A stretch of DNA of 64,000 bases from Prostheceraeus crozeri (Eukaryota > Platyhelminthes > Polycladida > Euryleptidae): NCBI GenBank assembly GCA_907163375.1, contig CAJQUW010002197.1, positions 596,501 through 660,500 on the forward strand, read 5' to 3'. The notes below the pieces were generated by a model, which was not told the DNA's origin, made no database searches, and saw only the letters and a list, made by a program, of their open reading frames with translations. This document shows, piece by piece, positions 21,236-32,020 of the stretch (its first letter is position 1; the number at the start of each line of letters is the position of its first letter). A program made the translations under genes and the position numbers.

Positions 21236-22320
21236 ACGAGAAGAAGAATAAGAATAAGAAGAATAAATTATATATATTGTCCAAATAAAAATCAAAAGTA
21301 ACATAGCACAAATAAGTCAATAAGGAATGGCACATGTGAGATCAGTGAGGTTATTCATAACTAAAATTGACATTATAACATAACAGTTCTGTCGCAAAGT
21401 CGTTCTGCAGTAAGGGACTGTCAGCCTTCCATTTCGTGGGTGAGAAACGATTGAATGTAGCGGATGATTTGTCAACTGGCACTTTTCGAAGAAGGTCTTG
21501 AAACTTAGGAGACGTTTTTGATGAAAGTTAGCGGCATTGTTGTTGCAGTTACAGTTGGGCATACAAATAATCTTTCTCGCACGCTTAAAAAGTCTTTCGA
21601 TTTTCTGAACAATTTCCGCGTTTAGAATGCCAAATAAGGAAGAACAGTACATAACAATACTACGTGCAACGCTGTTAAAAACAATCCACAAATCATCATG
21701 GTTTAGCAAACGTTTAAGTATTCTAATCATGTACAAACGCCTTGAACAAATTTTGAACACATTACGAAAATGAATGCTCCAACTCAAACTGTCACACCAT
21801 GTAACACCCAAGATCTTCATTTCTGTGACCATTGGGAAAGGAAAAGGGGAATACACGTCGAAACACTTCTTACTGATACATAGAGCCTTAGTTTTCGTCT
21901 CATTCAATAGTAGATTATTTGAAGAAGACCACATCTTTATATTATAAAATTCTGATAGCAAAAGCTCAATGGAATTGTCACTTTCGAACTTGGAAATCGG
22001 ACAAATCTCACAAATATCGTCAGCATACATCGAAATATAAGTTTTTGATGACAATGGTTTGATGTCGCTACAATACAAGACAAATAGAAATGGCCCTAAC
22101 AAAGAACCCTGTGGGGCACCACTTGTAACAGCGACTGGATAACTAAAAGTACTACCCAGCTTGACACACTGAAAACGGTCGGTCAAATAAGAACAGAGCC
22201 ATTTAATAAAACCAGCTGGATAACAAAGTTTGCACAGCTTCTCTACTAATGTTTTGTGACAAATTCTATCAAACGCCTTAGAAAAATCGTAGTTTAAAAG
22301 AGAAGTGTTGAAAGAAGTTC
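21236..22320 (-). mobile_element. 5'-truncated non-LTR retrotransposon (LINE) with simple-repeat tail
   Basis: The element consists of the 3' part of a reverse-transcriptase ORF, a short 3' UTR and, at its 3' end on the minus strand, a (TTATTCTTC)-like simple repeat (21236-21270). Heavy 5' truncation and a short microsatellite tail are typical of CR1/L2-like elements. At its truncated end it abuts a minus-strand piece of element D (22330 on). Confidence 0.8.
21317..22310 (-). pseudogene. non-LTR reverse transcriptase, C-terminal fragment
   Basis: The open frame extends upstream of the first possible in-frame TTG to about 22379. Recognisable RT sequence begins near 22310 with N-Y-D-F-S-K-A-F-D-R (motif A, catalytic Asp), followed by the S-Y-L-T-D-R-F-Q region, then S-G-A-P-Q-G-S-L-L-G-P (motif B) and M-Y-A-D-D (motif C, catalytic Asp pair). 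A thumb/C-terminal region ends ...VMNNLTDLTCAIP before the stop at 21317. There is no internal stop or frameshift. Missing are the fingers and the upstream endonuclease and ORF1. Clade assignment within the Jockey/CR1/L2 group is not possible by eye. A full-length element would be several kb. Confidence 0.9.
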
Positions 22321-22329
22321 GAAAAGGAG

Positions 22330-22630
22330 CTATTGAAATGGCTTGACTCTTTGCATCGCAGGGATTCTGGACATTTCACTAAACACAAATATTTTTGGTG
22401 AAAAACTGAGAGTATGATGTTTTCAGCCAATGGAATCAATTTTGTGACAACTTTGCGGAATCACTGCTTCTTTTCAGTCCAATGATTTATGTAAAGAAAG
22501 CTGGAAAATGCGCGTTCGCCTCGTGCATGATTCATTATCATACTGACTTGTGTTCTTACTGAAAAATTGCGATTTGCTATTTGAGCGATTTTTACGTTTT
22601 CGAATTTTCATAATTTCTGAAATTTAAGAC
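22330..22630 (-). mobile_element. long-TIR element family D, partial copy 2
   Basis: On the minus strand AATCGCTCAAATAGCAAATCG, GATAATGAATCATGCACGAG and CCATTGGCTGAAAACATC match the interior of the complete copy (24700-24905) in order. Neither terminus is present. Confidence 0.6.
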
Positions 22631-22916
22631 AGAAATGATAGAATCTACTGATTTGCGGCTCATGAAAATTTGTGCTTTTCGTGGTCAAGGATATTAGTGC
22701 ATTTCCAGTCCCAGGTGACACCCATGGGATTTGTTCTACAAGCCTGAGATTACAAACCTTGTCTCTGTCATATCAAACTATCTATTTTGGCAAAACAAGG
22801 CCAATAGGAGTTCGCATTTCAAATCAATATCTGCGGTCTAACTCATAATGTAGCATCAAAATTTCATTCGAAATAGGTCGAGTTACAAAGCCTGGTAGAC
22901 TATAAATTATCTCAGA

Positions 22917-22978
22917 ATATTGAAGATATCTTGAAGACTTATTGAAGATTTCTTGAAGATATATTGAAGACTTATCTG
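22917..22978 (+). repeat. short tandem array of ~11-bp TTGAAGATATC units
   Basis: Five consecutive units (TTGAAGATATC, TTGAAGACTTA, TTGAAGATTTC, TTGAAGATATA, TTGAAGACTTA) occupy this stretch, with adjacent units alternating between two variants. It is non-coding. Confidence 0.75.
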
Positions 22979-23868
22979 ATGTCATAATGATGATAACACA
23001 GGTAAAATTTATCATAAACATGCTTACGCAACGATAGCTAGAAAGATATTTCATCCCTTTATCAATGCATTTTAATCTGTACATCTTGCTGACACTAGCA
23101 TCACCCATCTGAACCTTGTCGGCGACACATCAAGTTTATCTAGACCTAATCAGGACAAGAAAGATCTATCAAAGCAATTTCACCATGAAAAATTGAATCC
23201 AACCTAAATGTGTGACAACACTCCAGACAAGTGTGATTTTGTCAGGGCCATCCAACCGTAGGAGAAGTGACGCTAATGCTTCATCATAGAAGGTGAAAAT
23301 TATCTTGAAAATGGTTCGTATTTATCATGCTGTATTTTCCGCATCAGAGGTGGATTTTAATCTTCACAATTTACTGGCAAATCTACAGATGAACGATTTC
23401 ATGCATTTGGAGCACAGTTTTAACGGATGCCCTCTGGATGGATTGTGCTGCAGTTATCTTAGTGGCTTAAGATGTAAGGAGGAAGCCGTGTGCAAAACAA
23501 ATTATTCTGACGCGAGTAATGCGAAATTACTGAACATAGACAACAAGCGTATTACCAAACTGTTTTATCACATCCGTCGCCTGCATGAGAAACAATGATT
23601 AGACGTATTATAGGTTTTGTCGTATCTCACAACAATATGAGGATAATAGCATGATGAAGATGCTTCATGGGATATATGCACATATGTGCTTTACTGAACA
23701 ACTAAATTGCTTGCTAAATAAATCTGCATGTAATATGCAAAGTATAATGCCGGCAGTAGATTATTGATATCTTGGCATTAGTAGTTTGACTTGACGGTTA
23801 ATGCTATGTTGTCTTGGAGGAGGAAGCCACAGATTCTTCAATTGAGGCCAATTGATATATTGTCACCA

Positions 23869-24140
23869 GTCGATAGCTCAGTTGGTAGGGCGTTGGCCTA
23901 GAATGCCAGAGGTCGGTGTTTCAAATCCAACATGACGCGCAGTTATTTTCTGCCTGCTAAATGAATCTATACCGGACTCTGAAGCTCGACTCGCCCCCTC
24001 ACGTACCCCCTGCATATCTTCGTCAGCATTGATCCGAGTGACATGAACTTCACAGTGCAACATATTTCCTGTGTGAACCCTGGCCCTGTCATTTTCAATT
24101 TAAACTTGCTATATTATTCGACTAATAAATCATTTATTGA
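23869..24140 (+). repeat. tRNA-derived SINE family F, copy 1
   Basis: The head 23869-23937 has a canonical A box (ATAGCTCAGTTGGTAGGGCG) and B box (TTTCAAATCC). An anticodon-arm-like hairpin TTGGC-CTAGAAT-GCCAG lies between them. The T arm and acceptor stem are not well paired, so it is not a functional tRNA. The word CGCGCAGTTATTTTCTGCCTG follows. Head and first body segment recur on the minus strand at 43695-43845. The 3' limit (near 24140) is uncertain. Confidence 0.7.
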
Positions 24141-24519
24141 GAGAGTCCAGATATTTTGCTCCGCCTTGGACAACTTATAAATAAAATGAAAAATCACCAA
24201 TTTTGAAAGATTATTTAAAATTTCCACAATTTTGGCTGTAAATCGACTTAACGATCGCTATTTTCGATGCCAAACACTTGAATGCACTAAAAAGTTACTC
24301 ATGAGGACAAAAAGAGATCGATGGGATTGATTTCTGCATGGACTACAGCTCAAACATAGTATTTGAAACGTTAGAGACATTCTTTCAAAATATCCAATCC
24401 AATGTATGTATGAAATGGTATTCTACACTTCCAAGTGACTTCAAATGTGATAATAAAGAAAATAGACGACTTGCAAGTGCTCAAGGAATTCAAGCGATAG
24501 AGGACATTCATAAGAATGC

Positions 24520-25214
24520 AACTACAGACTTGATCATAAAAAACAGGCTGCCTAAATTTCGCTAGATTTCAATCGATTCTCATGCCTTCCAATCGTGTCG
24601 CACAACAACATGCAATGCATCATTCGAAAGCTAGTATTCTCAGCTTTAAAATGAGCTGTGAAAAACTTGCAGCCGCTGCTGCATTTGCTGAGTATTGCTC
24701 AAAATATGAAAATCGCTCACTTTGCAAATCGTAATTTTTCAATATGACATCATATGAGTACGATAATGAATCAGACACGAGAACGAGCATTTTTTAGCTG
24801 TCTTTTGATATAGGCCTACTGGTCATCAAAATTGGTGAAATAGGAAAATGTCAGTGATATCGTGAAGTTATCACAAAATAATGACTCCATTGGCTGAAAA
24901 TGCTGCATTCTCTTTAAATAAGTCCAATAGTTCTTTTTCAAACTACTTCAACATTTTTTCTCATTTCCGCTGAAGTACACAAACACAATGTAATGTGAAC
25001 GAAGGGTTCAAAACATAACAATTAGCAATGGTATGTCTTTGTTCTCTCACAGTGATTACCTTGATTACCAGTGATTACAGTGTTTACCTTGATTGTTTGA
25101 ACTGAGAACACAAGCTTTCGAATGATGTATGACACGTTGTTGTGCGACACGATTGGAAGGCATGAGACTCGATTGAATACAGCGAAATTTAGGTGGTCCT
25201 TTTTTAATGATCAG
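24520..25214. mobile_element. long-TIR DNA element family D, complete copy
   Basis: The left terminal region 24531-24650 (TTGATCATAAAAAACAGG, CCTAAATTTCGCTAGATTTC, ATGCCTTCCAATCGTGTCGC, ACAACAACATGC) matches the reverse complement of 25095-25214 (CCTAAATTTCGCTGTATTC, ATGCCTTCCAATCGTGTCGC, ACAACAACGTGTC). The TIRs are therefore at least 110 bp. The 450-bp interior has no transposase. The 75-codon frame at 24338-24565 ends inside the left TIR and matches nothing known. The superfamily was not determined. Confidence 0.8.
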
Positions 25215-25581
25215 CTTTATACTAAAAATTCACATAATATTTGAATTTCAAATATTCTATTCGATGTGGAATAGATGATCAGGCTCATATCCGTAAAATG
25301 CGCACTCATATTGAAAACCTAGGCGCTAGACAATTGACAATAAAATGAAAGGGTAATCGGAATCTTGCTATTGCCTGCGGCATTCTGCTGTCAAAGTATG
25401 AGCAACGCTCGAAGCAATAACTGATATTTTAACTTTCATCAGGATAATACTGAAGAGAGACCTGACTTGCAGACAAATGGTGACGTCACACCACAGTGGT
25501 TTGGAAAAAATGATAATGACAAGACATTGATGAAATTAGAAGATAACAGAAAAAATTAAAGTAGAGATAAATTAAAAATCA

Positions 25582-25945
25582 ACTCTTTATGTAAACAATG
25601 AGATGGACGGTAGTAGAAAATGGCAGTCGCTTCAGTCGTTGCAAGCTCAAGCTTGCCAGAGCATCGTCCAATGTAATACATAAGTTCAACTGTGTCTGCG
25701 GAGTGGACTATATTAGCAGAGCAGCACGACCCTTGCACCGCCGAATTGGAGAACATGTCCCAAAAGAGCAAGAATGGTAGGACAAGGAGAACATCATCAT
25801 CCTCCATCACCGGTCATCTCTTTAAGTGTGATGTTAGTAATCACCGATTCTCGGTCATTGACGATGCTCTGACAAGCTTGAGCTTGCAACGACTGAAGGG
25901 ACTGCCATTCATTACTACCATCCATCTCTTTGTTTACAGAAAGAG
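25582..25945 (+). mobile_element. Penelope-like element remnant: GIY-YIG fragment between inverted arms
   Basis: Inverted arms 25582-25669 and 25859-25945 pair over about 88 bp. In both, TTCAGTCGTTGCAAGCTCAA is conserved, followed by GCTTG(C/T)CAGAGCATCGTC. Between and partly within the left arm lies coding sequence for a GIY-YIG nuclease. Penelope-like elements encode an RT followed by a GIY-YIG endonuclease and often carry partial inverted terminal copies, which fits. No RT is attached here. Confidence 0.7.
25664..25905 (+). pseudogene. GIY-YIG endonuclease fragment (Penelope type), frameshifted
   Basis: The first frame reads N-V-I-H-K-F-N-C-V-C-G-V-D-Y-I-S-R, then A-A-R-P-L-H-R-R-I-G-E-H-V-P. 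This matches the C-x-C-G-x-x-Y-I-G-R...R-L-x-x-R-I-x-E-H pattern of Penelope endonucleases, with the second YIG glycine replaced by Ser. The frame stops at 25780. A second frame entered near 25770 continues with S-S-S-I-T-G-H-L, then S-N-H-R-F-S-V-I-D-D-A, the expected distal end of the domain. It is therefore a frameshifted relic. The Zn-finger-like Cys pair (C-V-C) upstream of the GIY-YIG core, usual in this family, is retained. Confidence 0.75.
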
Positions 25946-27057
25946 CTGTTTTTTTTAAACTTATCTCCACGTTGACTTTGTCATTGATTTCATCAGTGTC
26001 TTGTTATTGGGTTGCTGAAAAAGTTTTAACCGATAGAAATGTGATGAACTTCAAACCTCAGGGATAAAGAAGCGAAAAGTAGTGGTATCAGATAAATGTG
26101 ACGTTTTTGGAATTGCCTTTATATAGGTATATTGTGGATCTGATTTGTGATTCATAGGCTGAAAAACCAAAGACCTAGAGTCTAATTTCTATCGGTCAAA
26201 ACATTGTCAACAGCTCTAATATTATCATTTTTGTCAAACAACTGTAGTGTGTCTGGAAGTCACCATTTGTCTGGAAGACAGGTCGCTCTTCAGCATTACT
26301 GATGGATGTTTAACTGTCAGATGACAAATGAAGATTTTATCGTTGTCAGTTAGACGGTAGAATCTCCATAATATTTCACCGTAGTTCTTCTATTTTGTCT
26401 TTCACAATCATTATCCAGATCAGCATTCGTTAAGTTTTCAACAACATAATTGGTATTTTCCGGGATTTCGGAATCACAGGATTTTGGAAAGCAGAAAAAA
26501 CAATTGAAGTAATATTTTAATAGGAAATTTTTCTAACAATATCTAAAACTTCCATTGCGAAGTGAAAGCTTTAGATAAGGCCATCGATGTCTAATATTGG
26601 TTGCTGATGCGGAATAAGTGCAAGACCGAATGTATATATAGGTTTTCTCTCTGCTCAAATCTGTTGCGACATTAAACGATTTACTGTTTCGTTGAATTAC
26701 CTTTGAGGCGTGGCTACTACATTCGTAGAGACGAACAGTGAGATATGCAAATACGAAATGCGTGTCATCAAGGAAATTGTAGATGAGATTTGATATCGTT
26801 TTGAAAGCAAACACCATATGATGCTGTACGCTTAAGTTATGCTTCAAAATTAGCAATTCAGATCTCATTCAGCTCATTCATAGCTTTGAAGTAAAGGATA
26901 TCCTGTTCAATACTATCACAAATATAAAAACTCCAATCGAAGTTCAGATCACTGATTCTTCACTGTACAAGGCATGGGCAACCGACCAAGCAATCACTGG
27001 GCAATCCAGGCATCGTCTGTTAAGCCCATTCTTACTAGTTGACCTGCAAGTTATAGG

Positions 27058-27105
27058 TCAGTCACGCTCCAAAATCATGGAGTTGCAGCATTCTGGAGCG
27101 TGACT
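27058..27105. repeat. short hairpin
   Basis: CAGTCACGCTCCAAAAT at 27059-27075 pairs with ATTCTGGAGCGTGACT at 27090-27105 around a 14-base loop. It lies just before a SINE family B copy. Its function is unknown. Confidence 0.5.
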
Positions 27106-27114
27106 TAATGAAGC

Positions 27115-27290
27115 TTTTACGTCACCGCTGCCCCATACTGGGGCCTTGGACGGTGCTGACATAGTGAGACTTTTCTTGCGCGTTGTAGTACTTTTATCCT
27201 TCCTGCCGACTTACAATGACACTTTCGGGGCTCGACCTCTGGACCGAAGGATCGCTAGGCCAAGCACTTAGCCACTGTGCCACGAAGATT
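27115..27290 (-). repeat. tRNA-derived SINE family B, copy 3
   Basis: Minus-strand head TCGTGGCACAGTGGCTAAGTG, then TCGAGCCCCGAAAGTGTCAT, a body with CGGCAGGAAGG and the 3' GTCAGCACCGTCCAAGGCCC. A short deletion removes part of the CATCCGGACTAAAA block seen in copies 1 and 2. Confidence 0.8.
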
Positions 27291-28075
27291 TAACCACTGA
27301 CGTATAAATAAAGCAGAGAAATGATCTTCAGTATACTTTTGGAGAATTACCATCCCTGGCATGCATTTCGGCTGTAAATGGTAGAAAGCATTTTCCTTCT
27401 CATGTAATCGGCTGACGAGTTTGCATGATTTTGGTGGATGGACTTTGTCGATTGGCCTGCAATCTCATGATCAAAGCATTATGTAAATTGTTTCAATTAC
27501 CACTCTGTGATAACAATGACAACTTTATGATGTTGCCAGCGTGATAGGTGCTAGTCGGTGTCAATATCGGATATGTTTTACATGAACGAACCACATCCCT
27601 GCTTTTACACGCAGTGTTGAAGCCTATCTAAAGACTGAATGACTGTTCAAGGTTTGACGAAGATTGGTCAAAAATCAGGCTGAGTGATTAAGTTGTAGAA
27701 ATGAGACAAATGCGCTTTGTATATTTTTTCGCCGATTTGATCGTTTTACTGACTAGAAATTTCACCTATTTCGCTTACAACAGAGCCACTGCGCTCATCA
27801 TGGAAACTTATCTACTGATAATGAGAGACGGAAGTCGTGCCCGGAACGAACACTTGCTTAGAAAAGGGTCGAAATCGGTCCCTAAATTTTTATTAGTAAT
27901 ACGTATAAGGTTGTACCTTAAAATATCTGGATATCTGTTCTCCTTTCACCGATTCACTGACATTATGTAATAAAATCCTAGGACATGGCGGAGTAATCGA
28001 TTTTCAACATGATTAATGCACTAAATAATTATTTCATGTCTCAACCCTTCTGAGAAACATTTTCCTCTTTCGCAG

Positions 28076-28211
28076 CTTCCACGATACGCATCACAGCAAC
28101 ATTCTCAACTCCTTTTGGTTGACGGCAATTACATTCCTTAGTGTGGGCTACGGAGACATCGTTCCCCATACTTACTGCGGCCGAGCTATTGCCATTGCCA
28201 CTGGTGTTATG
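28076..28211 (+). CDS. SK channel, exon B: pore helix and selectivity filter
   Basis: The exon completes the split codon from exon A (CA|C, His) and adds 45 codons, ending in phase 0 at ATG|GTAAGT. Its acceptor is TTTCCTCTTTCGCAG. The start reads H-F-H-D, aligning with E-R-Y-H-D of vertebrate SK. The pore helix W-L-T-A-I-T-F-L leads into S-V-G-Y-G-D-I-V-P-H-T-Y-C-G, the K+ filter with the SK-specific VP(H/N)TYCGK continuation (Lys is Arg here). S6 begins with A-I-A-I-A-T-G-V-M, where vertebrates have V-C-L-L-T-G-I-M. The His after V-P corresponds to an outer-pore position implicated in apamin sensitivity in vertebrate SK channels. Binding here is not inferred. Confidence 0.95.
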
Positions 28212-28452
28212 GTAAGTTATTCCCACCTGTACAACTTCATCACAATGTTTACTCAGCCAAATATTTTCAATTTCAGTTTAGCAGCTTGATCGATCTTTTA
28301 TTGTTGCTTGTAGGTGAAGTTAACAGTACACTCAGGGCAAAGAGTCGAGATAAGATTTTGCAGAGCAAATTCGGAAATATTCAGAGAATTTATTATATTA
28401 AGTAATGCAAGTCAAAATCAAGATAATACATTATGCAATAAATGAATAAATA

Positions 28453-28663
28453 AACCTTGTTTATTCTCGAAAGCACATTAGGCACGGAGCCTTTCTTCCT
28501 TGTGGCCGAGTGTTTGTTTATCCCACTCTCATTCTGTATGTGCTGAGTGTTTCGCAGGAATGCAGAGTGTACCTATTTTGAAAGTCTTCGGTTTGATCCT
28601 ACCAAGGTTTGAACCAAGGTCTCCCGGACGCAGAGCGAACACTGTACCAGAAGGCCACACCGT
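28453..28663 (-). repeat. tRNA-derived SINE family A, copy 3
   Basis: This is the longest family A copy. Minus-strand head GGCCTTCTGGTACAGTGTTC, then GGGAGACCTTGGTTCAAACC (B box). The body has GGTACACTCTGCATTCCTGC and ACTCGGCCACAAGGAAGAAA, and the tail is TCGAGAATAAACAAGG, abutting an AATAAATAA-rich stretch. Confidence 0.8.
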
Positions 28664-29791
28664 CTTTTCAATGCAATGTGACAATTATGCAAGTATGTTA
28701 AGCTTGCTTTTAGCACGCTTGCTATTGTCATTCTTCGTTTTCTTCCTGAATCTCCACCTCCACCGATTCATGACATGATTTTTCTCAGGAATAACTTGCA
28801 GTTCGACCGTCGAAAGCTCGAGTAGTACATCTACAATTGATTTCAAACCTACGTGTACCAAAACGTCCATGATGCAGGAGGTGCTTTATTGCAGAAATTA
28901 ATGATACATGAAAATCACTCTCTTCGTTTAGACACTCTCTTTTTTCACTCTCTTCGTTTATTGATTTAAAAGCACATATTCGTCCTCAGACATTCTCAAA
29001 GGCAAAATGACAGTTGCAGCACTATTTGGACAGGGATCATATAGTAAAACTATGAGCTGTCCGTCTATCTATCTTTCTCTTCAGGAGAAATTTACAGTTA
29101 GAAGTCAATGTCCCAATAATGCGTATCAGTGCAATGCGTGTTCTTTTGTGGGACCCTACTTCAAACGGCAAACACATTGTATATGATTTTAGTTGCTGTT
29201 AACAGTTTAATTGCAAGGTCAAATTCGTCGGCCTCTAGCACATATATGCTGAAAATCAACGTGCTGTGAAAAGGTCGAGATCGCTAATAAAGAAAGAGAC
29301 TGATAAAACAATCAACACCAATCTTGTTGATGGACTAATCGATAAGTTTGAACTTTCCATTCTAGAGTAAAGAAAGTAATTCAATTCACACAAAATTGAC
29401 TAAAAGTCACCACATTACTTTCAGTAAACCTCTCCACAGAAGACATGAGATGATTTGATGGACCATCCACAGTTTTACTATATAATTCCTCTCCGTTTTG
29501 TCCTTGTGAACGCTTGAGGACGAAGCGACGCATCGGAGTTGTAAATGTGCCTTGAAATCAATAAAATCCGTCATAAAGAAGGAAACGATCTCTTTTTCTA
29601 CTACAAGAATTTCAAACAGAAAAAGCGACCAATTCAGAGATCATTCCTACATAGATCCTCGTTGATGTTATATTGTTAGATTCTGAAGTTTCAATATCAA
29701 CAAGCTTTCAGCAGAACTGCAGTGAATAGTGAATGCATATATCTTGCTTGGACACATCACATCAGGCAGGCTGATCTCTAGCATGGAAATA

Positions 29792-31075
29792 TACTGCATG
29801 ACAAAAAAATATTAACACTCAGAATTATAGGGAACATTGCTTTCATTATTGAAGTAGCATCAAAACTAAAACTTTAAATAATAAAAATATATTTCATACA
29901 TATCTAGCAACTTGCACGGCCCTCCTAGCATCAATGCAAGCTCAAATTCTATTGTTCGTAGAGTTCGTCTCATCTCTCTTGCTCCCGTTGCTCTTCAACT
30001 TACCTTTCGGACATTGATTCGAAATTGGTAGGAGAATGTGGATATGAGTTTTTCACCCTTTTGCAATGATCCTCCCACGCCATCCCGATTGGTGAAAGAT
30101 CAGGAGACAAGAGAAGGCCAAGAGCTATCACTTGCTTAGCTGTTATCACCGGATGGGTGTGCTCTAAGCAGCTGCACATTGTCATCTTGGATGATGAGAT
30201 GGTGCCCCTATACTTTTGGAATAAGAAAAAGGAGTCTCCGAGAGATAACGTTAGCCATCCAAGATGCCTTGACTTGTCTTGACTTGTCCACTGTACCAAG
30301 TATTGGCGGAAATTCTGACGCCACCACCGCTGAATCGATCATGTTCTGAAATGCAGCAGACAGCATAGCTATCACGAGACAGTAAGTAAGCACAAACTCT
30401 TCTGTGGTGAAAATCGACGGTAAACCGTGATTACTCGGCCACATCACGCGATGCCACTCATCAGCTCTCCTTTTAGAATGCCACTCACACCATTCTTATT
30501 TTTTTCGTTTGCGTTCGAGACTTGTAAAATGTTCATTCATTAAGGAAAGCGATCGTATGAATTCACTAAAATTCAAAAATTTTTGGAGAGGTATGCGTAC
30601 AGCATGTCTGTAAGATATAAATCCTGCTTCTGTCAAATGTCGATATGCAGTTCTAGCGCAACAGTGGATACCTCAAATACAACAGCAGATTTCCAGCCTT
30701 TCGTTAGATGCGAAACGCTCTGAAACCATCATTTCGCCTCACTGCAATTATCAGCAGTCACCATATTTGTTTTCTTTGGTCTTGCAACTTTTCCTTCTTC
30801 ACACCAACGCACCCACCAATTCGTAACAGCTAGCCCACTGCGATGCATCCAATTCTTTACAAACATTACGCATGCCCTGCGTCCACAGAGAATCATTCTA
30901 ATAGTCACTCATTTTGTGAATTCATTTTCGTGCATCTTCATGCACTTGCGACTTATGTCAAAAAAGACAGCAAATAATCCTGTGTAAAATGATGTACGAC
31001 ATCCGACTTAGAAATTTAACAGCTACCAGAATGATTAGTAATGATAAGTGTTAAGTTTTTTTCTGTCAGGCAGTA
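29792..31075 (-). mobile_element. full-length but dead Tc1-type transposon
   Basis: The left terminus is TACTGCATGACAAAAAAATA, followed by TTAACACT. The reverse complement of the right terminus is TACTGCCTGACAGAAAAAAA, followed by CTTAACACT. Both begin at TA (29792-29793 and 31074-31075). The 1284-bp length and single degenerate transposase match a complete Tc1-family element. TIRs are about 30 bp. Confidence 0.85.
30000..30935 (-). pseudogene. Tc1-type transposase, degenerate, several frameshifts and stops
   Basis: Fragments of one transposase appear in order across three frames. They are an N-terminal HTH-like V-T-N-W-W-V-R-W-C-E-E-G-K-V-A-R-P-K-K near 30820, then T-A-Y-R-H-L-T-E-A-G-F near 30650, E-W-H-R-V-M-W near 30450 and H-D-R-F-S-G-G-G-V-R near 30330. 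These are followed by I-I-Q-D-D-N-V-Q-L near 30185 (second catalytic Asp) and L-S-P-D-L-S-P-I-G-M-A-W near 30080. The first catalytic position (W-S-D-E in the family) reads W-P-S-N. The third catalytic Glu (S-P-I-E) is Gly. The copy is therefore inactive on several grounds. Confidence 0.85.
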
Positions 31076-31959
31076 TATGTGAATTCGAAAATTTGCGTCC
31101 TGAGCCTATTGATTTTGTAAAAGGATGTCTTCATTATAAAAATTTATTCGCCACAAATTTTCAGTCTGTAACTTCAGCTTGACATCAGTTGGAAGAAGAA
31201 AAATAACAAAGTGGTACAAAATTTCAAAAAAAGTCATTAATGCAACCGAAAATTTGTAAAATGAAACTTTTTATCTTAATGAGCTACTTTCTTATTTACT
31301 TGAATTACTTTATGTGTTTTATAATACTTAGTGTAAATTATAATATGTTTTCAAAATTTGTAATTGGTTATTGGCTATCTATTTCTGATATCAACTTCTT
31401 AATATTCTTTTCATACTTTGGAAACTTATAAGGAAAGTATTTAGGAAAGTTATATCAATGTGGCATGAAACATGTTTACATATTCAATATAATGTTATCA
31501 TTGTTTAATATAATCCTTGGACGAATTACAATTTGAGGATTATCAAAGTTGTCTCAGACAAATAATCGAGAAATGCTCGGAAGCTAGCGCGTCTTCGGAT
31601 AATCTGTCTTGTTGTCCTCTATGACGAAATTCCTATATCACTCCTCAAGGAACATAACTTTTGAATCGAAACACAGGGTCTTACACTAGGCAATCCAATT
31701 GTCAATCCTCTATATTTATTCTCTTTATAAATGTAATGCTAGGTGGGAATATATGAAAGAAGTGCGTGTCCTTTGGTGTCAAACATATAATAATGCCGAT
31801 GGAAAATCTATCTTAAAACAAATGTACGCGATCATTTCATTGTTGAACTGTTTTCGGTTTATGGTTTTGTTTTTCCATATGAATGTTATGCACAATATAT
31901 AAAAATGAAGTTCTCCTCTCCTATAGCAACATCTCGGCTATATTTCATGCTGAAACATA

Positions 31960-32020
31960 CTCCAGTCTCACATCTTTTGCATGGCAATTTGATCTATCGT
32001 TTATTTTATTTCATTCCATT
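31960..32020 (+). repeat. repeat shared with the tRNA-like insertion at 43155
   Basis: CACATCTTTTGCATGGCAATTTGATC followed by ATTTCATTCCATT recurs at 43224-43275, immediately after a tRNA-like head. Here the head is absent, suggesting a 5'-truncated SINE copy. Confidence 0.55.

Larger units (their letters stand above)
18939..28075 (+). other. SK intron (9.1 kb)
   Basis: The intron runs from GTGAGTATCC to TTTCCTCTTTCGCAG. It hosts a family E repeat, two partial copies and one complete copy of a long-TIR element (family D), a LINE fragment, a SINE, a Penelope-type EN fragment and a SINE family B copy. The parts not listed separately (19081-20714, 22640-23868, 25946-27106) show no exon or repeat I can support, apart from the short array at 22917-22978. 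Confidence 0.85.

Noticed and set aside
23293..23598. 101-codon Cys-containing frame
   Set aside because: First codon is GTG, no domain known to me, no splice context; left uncalled although composition is not obviously random.
24338..24565. 75-codon ATG frame
   Set aside because: Ends inside the TIR of the family D element and has no family match.
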